Source: Verrucomicrobiales bacterium
GTDB taxonomy: Bacteria; Verrucomicrobiota; Verrucomicrobiia; Limisphaerales; JAYPXF01
NCBI GenBank assembly: GCA_002715965.1
Contig: PBAL01000066.1
Location: forward strand, 1-47,068
Direction of reading: 5' to 3'
DNA length: 47,068 nt
Shown here piece by piece: positions 9,481-18,900 of this stretch. Position 1 is the stretch's first letter. The number at the start of each line of letters is the position of its first letter. The position numbers and the translations under genes were made by a program. The notes under the pieces are model-generated. The model did no database searches. It was not told where the DNA came from and was given only the letters and a program-made list of their open reading frames with translations.

Positions 9481-10740
9481 ATGAATCCAATCAATCAGCC
9501 ATCGATTCCAGAGCCGAGCCAAGCACCGTCGGAGAAGGCAAAGCCTGCGCGCAGGGTGGAGAAGATACTCGCTCGATCTTTTCTTTCGCTGTTGGTCTTG
9601 GTTGGGGCATTGGGAGCGTTGGAATGTGTGGCGCGACTCTGGTTGTTCCTCATAGCCAGCCCGGCGCAGTTTGCATTCTATGCCACGGTCGATGAGGTGG
9701 CCGCCCGTCGAAAGCTACCCGGTCCGATGTATATGGGCCACCGCTATCTTGGCTACGCTCTCGCCAGAAATTGGACTGATGGAACCAACCGCCACAATGC
9801 ACACGGTTTTCGCGGAGAGGATGTGGAAGCTTCCAAGCCGGCAGATGCGTTCAGGATCGCCTGCCTCGGGGGATCAACAACCTATTCCACTGGTGTCAAA
9901 GAGCCCAAAGATTCCTATCCGGCAAGACTTGAGAATCACCTGCAATCCGCGGGGTTCAATCACGTCGAAGTCATCAATGCCGGAACCGGCGGCTACACGA
10001 CATGGGAATCACTGGTGAATCTTCAGTTTCGTGTAATCGAATTGGATCCCGATCTGGTGATCATTCATCACGGGGTAAATGATGTGCATCCAAGACTCGT
10101 GTGGCCTAGATCGAGTTATCGCGCGGATAACAGCGGCTATCGCGTTTGGCGTGAAGAAACCGCCATCGGTGCTTGTCTCGTTCGATCAAGCATTTTGCTT
10201 CGTTGCCTTTCGATTCGGCTTGGATGGATAGATAGTCCGGCTGGCCTACGTCAGACATTCGATCGCAAGTCGGTGGACAACCATTCCCGTGCATTCACTG
10301 CACAGCATCGAGCTGGAAACTATCCTTCGGGGGTATTCGCCAACACTGATGCAACTGAAATGCTTACATCCAATCCTCCGGTTTTTTTCCGGCAAAACCT
10401 TCTGAACATGGCTGCCATCTGCCGCGCCAATCGAATATTGCCGATATTTAGCAGCTTTACTCATTGCTCCGCATTTACCGACAATCCCAGAGCCTCTTCA
10501 CCCGAATACACCGCGGCTTTGGCTGAGCAGAACGAAATGGCTGCAGCAATCGCCAAAGAGCTGAGTATTCCCTTCTACGACTTCGCGGAGGATTTTCCGA
10601 CCAACCAAGTTCTGTTCACCGATGGCATCCACCTGAATGAACTTGGCACCGACCTGAAGGGCAAGCTCTTCGCGAAATTCCTGATCGAACAAAAACTGAT
10701 TCCACCAGTGAAAGCTCTGAAGAATTCGTCCACCAAGTGA
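9481..10740 (+). CDS. Membrane-anchored SGNH/GDSL-type hydrolase
   Basis: This 419-residue protein has one N-terminal membrane segment (about 34-58, rich in L, V and A) and then an SGNH-hydrolase domain facing the periplasm. Block I is CLGGSTTY with the likely nucleophile Ser near 131. Block II is NAGTGGYTTWES, block III is HHGVND (about 195-200), and block V is DGIHLNE, with Asp and His of the catalytic site near 380. Such proteins often add or remove O-acetyl groups on polysaccharides. Its place between sulfotransferase and glycosyltransferase genes suggests glycan modification. It starts 57 bp after the fusion gene on the same strand, so co-transcription is likely. The substrate cannot be told from sequence. 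Confidence 0.8.
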   Translation: MNPINQPSIPEPSQAPSEKAKPARRVEKILARSFLSLLVLVGALGALECVARLWLFLIASPAQFAFYATVDEVAARRKLPGPMYMGHRYLGYALARNWTDGTNRHNAHGFRGEDVEASKPADAFRIACLGGSTTYSTGVKEPKDSYPARLENHLQSAGFNHVEVINAGTGGYTTWESLVNLQFRVIELDPDLVIIHHGVNDVHPRLVWPRSSYRADNSGYRVWREETAIGACLVRSSILLRCLSIRLGWIDSPAGLRQTFDRKSVDNHSRAFTAQHRAGNYPSGVFANTDATEMLTSNPPVFFRQNLLNMAAICRANRILPIFSSFTHCSAFTDNPRASSPEYTAALAEQNEMAAAIAKELSIPFYDFAEDFPTNQVLFTDGIHLNELGTDLKGKLFAKFLIEQKLIPPVKALKNSSTK

Positions 10741-10770
10741 AAACCGAAGCATCGTCCTTTAGACGCTAAC

Positions 10771-11718
10771 ATGCTGGTCACCACCACTCAGGCATTATGG
10801 TATATCGACCTGCCTTCGCGAACAGCCTGGCAGATCGAGAGAGGCAATGGAGTGTATTACGGAATCGCGTGTTCACGGGATAGTATCTTCGTCGCTGCCC
10901 GCCGCGCAGAATACGGATCCGATCGCAAGGTTCAAAAAGGTGTCATTCAATGTTACAACAACGAGCTGGAGCTTGTTCGCACACTTGAGCCACCTTTTCC
11001 CCTGCGAGACCTCCACCAAATCGACTGGTTCGACAACAAGCTTTGGGTTTGCGCTACTTACGATGACCTCGTCGCCGTCTGGGACGGGCGACGATGGAAA
11101 AGATGGCACCCGCTCTCGGCAGGGGAGGAATCGGATGAGCGCAATCTTTTTCATCTCAATTCGATCTTCGCGCACGATGGTGAAATCCTGGTGGTGGGCA
11201 ACAAGTTGCAATCGGGAACGATCTATCGTTTCGATCGCCAATCCCGGGGAGAAATTGGGCGTATCCAGTTGGGCAAGGGGGCGCACAACGTCTGGATGGA
11301 GGGAGACGACCACTTCACGCTCAGTTCAGTGAGCGGTGAAGTGCGCTCATCGAATGGCTGGTCGCGCTATCTCGGAAATTTCCCTCGTGGCTTCGCCTTC
11401 GATTCCAGTCGACGATATGTGGGCATATCCGAAGTCAATTCCCGAACCCTACGCGCCCAATCACACAGCAGCATCCTCGCACTCGACCGGCACTGGGATC
11501 TGCTCGAAATCGTTTCCCTGCAGGGGACTGGGATGATTCATGACCTCAGGGCTCCGATGCTCCACGACCGAGCGCAAGCCGAAGATGAACCGTTCAGGTT
11601 GGTATCCGGCAGTTGGGAAAGATTCCCTTCGAAAGAACTGACGGCAGGGCGCGTCTTCACCCGCCCTTGGAAACAATGGTTGAATTCCTGCAAGCGCAAG
11701 ATCTTCGGCCACAGATAG
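10771..11718 (+). CDS. Beta-propeller-like protein, DUF4915/TIGR03032-like
   Basis: This 315-residue protein has no signal peptide or membrane segment. The sequence is built of repeating strands with spaced aromatic and glycine residues (GVYYGIACSRDSIFVAAR, HQIDWFDNKLWVCATYDD, HLNSIFAHDGEILVVGNK, GAHNVWMEGDDHF), as expected of a beta-propeller. The pattern of H-x-N/D-hydrophobic repeats resembles the DUF4915/TIGR03032 group, often found near sulfotransferase or glycosyl-modifying genes. I make this link from memory of the family and cannot verify it here. It begins 30 bp after the SGNH hydrolase and precedes a sulfotransferase, so it is probably part of the same operon. No enzymatic motif is visible. 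Confidence 0.6.
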   Translation: MLVTTTQALWYIDLPSRTAWQIERGNGVYYGIACSRDSIFVAARRAEYGSDRKVQKGVIQCYNNELELVRTLEPPFPLRDLHQIDWFDNKLWVCATYDDLVAVWDGRRWKRWHPLSAGEESDERNLFHLNSIFAHDGEILVVGNKLQSGTIYRFDRQSRGEIGRIQLGKGAHNVWMEGDDHFTLSSVSGEVRSSNGWSRYLGNFPRGFAFDSSRRYVGISEVNSRTLRAQSHSSILALDRHWDLLEIVSLQGTGMIHDLRAPMLHDRAQAEDEPFRLVSGSWERFPSKELTAGRVFTRPWKQWLNSCKRKIFGHR

Positions 11719-11872
11719 TAGTAGCGGACACGTCCGCGGATCATTTCCATTTGGGGAATTGCAAAGCTCGCTCGAACGAGCCGCAAAGGCCAAATCGATC
11801 TACCCGAGCGCACCTGGACTATTCGGTTGATCCATTGCGGAGACATTGGCAGCGTTCCACGCATCTGAAGTC

Positions 11873-12610
11873 ATGCTGGTAAGCCACCGAAAAAAATTCA
11901 TCTACACCAAGACGATGAAGACCGCCAGCACCTCGGTCGAAATCTTCTTCGAGCGCTATTGCCTGCCGGAAGGGGCTTGGAAGGAAACCGGCCGCAGGCC
12001 CGAAACCGTGACAGCGGCGGGAATCGTCGGAGTGCGTGGTCGGTATCCAAAAGGAATATTCTACAACCACATGCCGGCGTGCGAGATTCGCGATTTGCTG
12101 GAGCCGAAGATCTGGGAGGAATACTTCAAGTTCACCTGCATTCGCAATCCCTTCGACAAGATGATTTCCGGTTTCACCATGTGGAGCAAAGGAAAACGAA
12201 AACGAGAACGGACAATAGCGGGAAAAATCATAGCCGGCTTCCGGCGATTGCGTGGTCGAGCCAATCCGGTGGATCTTGCCACTGGTAACACCGAAATCGA
12301 ACGGTTTCGCAGTTGGGTGATACAAGGGGGACATGTAGACGACCGTGACAAATACATGATCGCCGGGCAGGAGTGTGTGGATGAGTTCATTCGTTTCGAG
12401 CGCCTTGAGGAAGATCTGGCTCGGGTTTGTGCGAAACTCGACATCCCCTTCGACGTATCCAGTGTTCCCCGATACAAGACTCATCAGAGGAAACATCAGA
12501 TTCCGATCCGGGAATACTACGACGCAGAGACCGAAAAGAGAGTTCGCGAGCTCTATGCCTGGGAGTTTGAGCGTTTCAAATATGAGATGCCCGGGGCGGG
12601 AGCCTACTAG
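11873..12610 (+). CDS. Sulfotransferase family protein
   Basis: This 245-residue enzyme transfers sulfate from PAPS to a carbohydrate or lipid hydroxyl. The 5' PAPS loop is KTMKTASTS (about 13-21), and the 3'-phosphate-binding motif is RNPFDKMISGF (about 90-100). RFERLEEDLARVC near 175 matches the region before the C-terminal part of the family. The ATG at 11873 is preferred over a TTG at 11846 because it puts the PAPS loop at the same position as in the sulfotransferase half of the fusion gene. It ends 7 bp from the convergent ABC transporter gene. It has no signal peptide and is presumably cytoplasmic, acting before export. Confidence 0.85.
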   Translation: MLVSHRKKFIYTKTMKTASTSVEIFFERYCLPEGAWKETGRRPETVTAAGIVGVRGRYPKGIFYNHMPACEIRDLLEPKIWEEYFKFTCIRNPFDKMISGFTMWSKGKRKRERTIAGKIIAGFRRLRGRANPVDLATGNTEIERFRSWVIQGGHVDDRDKYMIAGQECVDEFIRFERLEEDLARVCAKLDIPFDVSSVPRYKTHQRKHQIPIREYYDAETEKRVRELYAWEFERFKYEMPGAGAY

Positions 12611-12616
12611 CGAAAA

Positions 12617-14353
12617 CTAGTGGTGCTGCTTCTTCGATGAAGACTTTGAACAGCATTCAGTAACTAACCCCCCACTCAATTTGATGACCTTGTCGGCCCA
12701 TTGAACCGTCGACGCGCGATGTGAAATCACCAGGACGGTCGAGCCTTTCTTGAGCGAATCCAGCGCCGTATGAACGAGCGTCTCGTTCTCCTCATCCAAG
12801 GCGCTCGTGGGTTCATCCAAGACAATGAGCGCCGGCTTTCGCATTAACGCCCGAGCCAAAGAAATCCGCTGACGTTCCCCACCAGAAAGGAGAGAGCCAC
12901 GATCACCGACGATGGTATCCAATTGTTGTGGCAATTGCCGTACAAAGTGCTCTGCGGCAGCCGTCCTGAGAGCTGACCATATCTCCTCCTCACCCGCATC
13001 AGGCTTTGCCCACAAGAGGTTGGCCCGAACAGTATCGTGGAGCAACAAATGCTCCTGGGGCATATATGCAGTGGACGCCCTCCACTGAGAAACATTGTCC
13101 TCCGAAATGAGCGTCCCATCGACGGACAAAACTCCCGAGCTGGGCCGCAGTAAGCCAAGAACCAGGTCAGCAATCGTGCTCTTCCCGGAGCCGGAAGGTC
13201 CGGACAACACGGTTACCTGGTGAGCAGGTATGGCAATGCTGATATTCGATACGGCGGCCAGATTGGCCGTCGGATATATGTATTCCACATTGTTCAGCTC
13301 GATGGCGACATCCAGTTTCACCGGCGCAACCTCCGGAGTCGGATGAATATCCACCTGCTCGTCCACATCCATTTCGCGCCGATAGAGCGCCACCAATCCC
13401 GGCCTGTTCGACGCCATACGATTCACACCTCGTTGGACTTCTGAGACCTGTGGAATGAGACGTGAGAAAATCAAGATCAACACCAGGATTCTCTCGGGTG
13501 CCACTTCAAATTGAACCGCAACACCGACAAAAACGCTCAAGGCGATAGCCCCCAATACGGTGAAGAGAGGAGACACCAATACGGCCGCCAATGCCCGTTT
13601 GTTCCCACTCTTCCGGGCTCGTTCGGTAAGTTCCGAGAACGATGCAACCTCGGCATCCTCCATGGCGAAGCTCTTGACCAACTTGATCATCGCCAATCGC
13701 TCTCCCATGAGTTCCAGGAGCCGCCGATGGGCGTCTCGCGCAGTCCAAGACGCAGATTCAATCCGACGGCGCAACGGCAACAACATTACCACAATGATGG
13801 TTCCGGCGATCAGGCACGCCAATGTCGTCTCGGCCGCCAATTGAAAGGCCACGGCAACATAGGCGATGCAAATTGCACCAGCTGTCACCGTCTGCATTCC
13901 GTCGAGAAAAGTCTTTTGCACACTTTCCGCATCCCCTTGCACATTCTGCACCAACTCGCTCTGTGGTATGCCGGAAAGATATTGCCATGGCGCGTGAATG
14001 AGTTTCCGGAACAGTCGATCCTTCAACGACCGGGTGAAACCAGTGGCCAATTTGGCCTGGAGTGACTTCTCCCAATATTGAAGAAACGCCACCAACGCGA
14101 CCAGCAACACGTATCCGGTAAGAGCCGTATTCAGTTCGAGAGTCAAACCACTCGCCTGCCAATAATCCAGCGCCACCTGGACACCGTCTGGCATCGTCGC
14201 TCCGTCCTCCAACACTCCGAGAATCGCCAGGAAAGGCAGTATCATCAGCAGACCAACTCCGCGAAGGACAGTTGCGAGCAAGGTCACAATCAGCAACAAC
14301 GGAATCCGATATCCGGCATAACGCCAAAATCGGATTACATATGTCTTCAGCAT
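12617..14353 (-). CDS. ABC exporter, fused permease and ATPase (MsbA-like)
   Basis: This 578-residue half-transporter has an N-terminal membrane domain with about six hydrophobic segments (to about residue 310) and a C-terminal ATPase. Motifs are GPSGSGKST (Walker A, about 384-391), LLSGGERQRISLARAL (signature, about 487) and LIVLDEPTSALD (Walker B and D-loop, about 507-518), followed by an ISHRAS switch histidine. It should act as a homodimer exporting a lipid-linked or hydrophobic substrate across the inner membrane. Its convergent position next to sulfotransferase and glycosyltransferase genes suggests it flips or exports the modified glycolipid. That is a context argument only. Confidence 0.88.
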   Translation of the reverse strand: MLKTYVIRFWRYAGYRIPLLLIVTLLATVLRGVGLLMILPFLAILGVLEDGATMPDGVQVALDYWQASGLTLELNTALTGYVLLVALVAFLQYWEKSLQAKLATGFTRSLKDRLFRKLIHAPWQYLSGIPQSELVQNVQGDAESVQKTFLDGMQTVTAGAICIAYVAVAFQLAAETTLACLIAGTIIVVMLLPLRRRIESASWTARDAHRRLLELMGERLAMIKLVKSFAMEDAEVASFSELTERARKSGNKRALAAVLVSPLFTVLGAIALSVFVGVAVQFEVAPERILVLILIFSRLIPQVSEVQRGVNRMASNRPGLVALYRREMDVDEQVDIHPTPEVAPVKLDVAIELNNVEYIYPTANLAAVSNISIAIPAHQVTVLSGPSGSGKSTIADLVLGLLRPSSGVLSVDGTLISEDNVSQWRASTAYMPQEHLLLHDTVRANLLWAKPDAGEEEIWSALRTAAAEHFVRQLPQQLDTIVGDRGSLLSGGERQRISLARALMRKPALIVLDEPTSALDEENETLVHTALDSLKKGSTVLVISHRASTVQWADKVIKLSGGLVTECCSKSSSKKQHH

Positions 14354-14361
14354 ACAGGAAG

Positions 14362-14387
14362 AAAAAAGGGCCAGATCGCTCCGGCCC
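14362..14387 (-). terminator. Intrinsic terminator for the DUF1501 operon
   Basis: Read on the minus strand, GGGCCGGA and TCTGGCCC form an 8-bp stem (one G-U pair) closed by a GCGA tetraloop, followed directly by TTTTTTC. This is a textbook rho-independent terminator placed just after the DUF1501 stop codon and before the ABC exporter start. Confidence 0.85.
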
Positions 14388-14413
14388 TTGAGGGAGTGCT
14401 GTCAGCCTGATCT

Positions 14414-15877
<1,464 letters not shown>

Positions 15878-15925
15878 AGTTTGCCTTTGATTATGTGATT
15901 AAAGTGCCAAAGGGGGTTGGGGTTC

Positions 15926-18900
15926 TCAATGATTAAATAGGAATGCGGGAGAATTCACGAGAGCCCAGGCGAGATCCTGCATGCCCACGAGCCGAACCTT
16001 CTTCAATTGCTCGTCGCTGAGCTTCTTGGCGCGCTGGAGGCGGATCAGCTCGGGATCGGGTGGAAGCGGCTGTTCGAATCGCTTCACGACGTTTTCGAGT
16101 TCGACCTCTTTCTTGTCGCGCGGAAGCCGGGCTTTTGCGGTGGCCAAGGCGGTCGTGCGGGCGGCCAAGGTCTTGTCCGTGAGCTGATAAGCCGTCTTGA
16201 GTTTGGCCAATTGATCCTTCGAGCGCTTGTCGACCGGGGTCCGGATAATAGCTGCCAGACTTTCGGTCAGGCTCAAGCCCGTGGGCTTCTTGCTGGAGGC
16301 GAGCGAGAGCCGGAATTTGCCGAAGCGGAAGGGTTTGTTCTGATTGAAGGAATGATTGATGGTGATGGTGACGATCGAACCCTTCGGATTCGCGACCGGC
16401 TTCTCAAGTTGGAACGTCGCCCAATGTTCCTTCCCGCCTTGCGGGGAAACGGCCCAACCATTGCGACCATCAGGACGGCCGTCGACTGTGGTGGCGATGT
16501 TGAAGTTCTTCTGGGTGAAGTTCGCGACGCTCTTCACGAGTTTCAACTTGGTGACTTTCTTCGGGTCACTCTTCGGCGCGACCCGGACCTCGAATTCGGT
16601 CAGCACGAAATTGCCGTCCGTGTGACGACCCGGCCCGTTTCTCGGGAAGGACTTGTCGGTCAATGCCTCAAGGCGAACCGCGCTGATATCCTTGAGCGCC
16701 GTTTCAGTGGTGATCGTGTAGATACTCTTGTTGCCCTTCTTGCTGGACGTGACCGTGCCGTCGTTGTTGTTCGTCAACGTGACGCCCCCGGTCGCGGCAA
16801 GCTTCGTCGGCTTCAAAATGTGCCACTTCAGTTTCAAGTCCTGCTTCTTCTCCCACTCGGACTGTTTCTTGGGCAACTGCTTCTGATAATCCTTCAAGGC
16901 CTTGTCTGCCTTGGCGATCCGGTTCTCGCGATCCTTGGCCCGTTTCTTTTCCTGCTCCTCGATGGACTTGCTGTAAGCTGCGAGTTCGTCCTTGGATTTA
17001 TTGAGTTCATCAGCGCGTTGCTTTTTCTTCTTCACCATGATTGGTGCGAGTTTCTTTTCGTAGGCAGCGAGTTCGGCAGTCAGTTTCTTATGTTCGCCGG
17101 CGATCCCGGCGATGGTCTTCTGAGTGGCCTTCACTTCGCCGTCCGTCGCCGGACGGTTGAGCACGCTCAGGAAGATTTCATTCACGATCTTCTTGTCGTC
17201 CTTTTCCTTTTCAACCAATTGCGCGATGGAATTCTTGGGATCGCTGATGGCATCGCCAACGGTTGCGCCACTGATCATCGCCATCACGGGCCCAAGCTGC
17301 ACGTCGTTGATGCGTTCGCACTCACATGAGCTCTCGCGAGGCGGTTTGCCCATGGTGGCGAAGAATCCGTCCTTCAGCTTGATTCCCGCGTCAGGCAATT
17401 GCGCGGCGCGCATGCCGGCTGCCACACCGGGGATCTTGGGTTGTGACCCGAGCGTGCGATGTATCGTGTCGAAGAGCACCTCCGCCGGCAGACGACGAAC
17501 GATTGCGTGGGAGTAGTTGACCGTGTCGTCTTCGTTCCATTTGTGGGTCGCGATGGAGAGCTGGTAGGTGCGGGATTCGACGATCAGCTTCATCAAGTGG
17601 CGAACGTTGAAGCCACTCTTGATGAATTCATTTGTCAGGTATTCGAGTAGTTCCGGGTTGCTGGGAGGATTGCCGGCGCGGATGTCGTCGAGGGGTTCGA
17701 TGATTCCAGTCCCGGTGAGATAACCCCAGATGCGGTTGGCGTAGCTTTTGGCGAAATATTGATTGTCCGGAGAAGTCATCCAGGCAGCAAGCTGCTCGCG
17801 ACGGGAGGCTTTCTTGTCGGCCTTGTATCCAGCTGAAAAAGGGAAGGCCGGAGCGGTGACCTCTTTGGTTCTATCGTGGGTGATCTCACCGTCATTCTTG
17901 TCAAAGATTTCCTCATAAAGCGGCTTGGCGCCTTCAACTGCCGTTCCGCCGACGTTGCCCTTCGGATTCTTCGGATCGCGCTTGAGACCGACCTGCGCGA
18001 AATAGGCCGCGGTTTCGTAATACTGATCCTGCGTCCAACGTTCGAAGGGATGATCGTGGCACTTGTTGCAATTGAAACGCGTGGCGAGGAAGAGGTGGGT
18101 CGTGTTCTCCATCAGGTCCGCGGGATTGCGGAGGATCTTGTAATAGGAGGCTGGGGGATTCTCTTTGTTGGATCCCTTGGCGGTGAGGACCTTCTTCGCG
18201 AATTGATCGTATGGAGTGTTTTCCTTCACCTCCTTGTGAATCCATTCACGGAAGAGCTTTGCGCCTTCAGCGCCCAGGAACTTGCGATTCACCTGTAGCA
18301 GATCGGCCCATTTGTTCGCCCAGTGATCGACATAATCAGCGTTGCCGATGAGCTTGTTGGCGAGTTCGGCGCGCTTGGTGCGGCTGGGGCGTTTGTCGGC
18401 GAGGAACTTCTTCACCGCGTCGGCAGTCGGAGGCAACCCGGTGAGATCGAGATGCACGCGGCGGATGAATTCGGCATCCGTGCAGAGGCCGGATGGAAGG
18501 ATCTTCATGCGCTTCCATTTCGCGGAAACGAGGTCGTCAATGTGGGTCCACGTTTCAGGCTCCTTCCAGACAAAGCCGGTACGATCGCCCATGACCGTCA
18601 ATGTGGTCGCAGCATAAGCACCTTCGAAGCGGGCCAGAAGGGCGGCTTCACCACGGCGAAGGGTCGTGGCCAATCCCTTGTCGTCGGTCTTCACGATGTC
18701 CTGGTTGCTGGTCTCCACAAAGGACTCTGCGGTCACGTCACGTTTTTCGCCGTTGGCGTAAGTGGCGATCACCCGTACCTGCTGGGAGCCACCGATGTCC
18801 TGGACTACCGGATTCTTCGGGAAGACCTCAATGCTTTGCACCTTTGATGACTTGAGTTCGAGGTCGCAACCATTGCCGATCCATTCGCGAATGACGTTGT

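Noticed and set aside
16007..17329. Plus-strand open frame of 440 codons inside the cytochrome/DUF1549 gene
   Set aside because: The minus strand encodes a continuous recognisable protein here, so the plus-strand product is a mirror of its codon bias.
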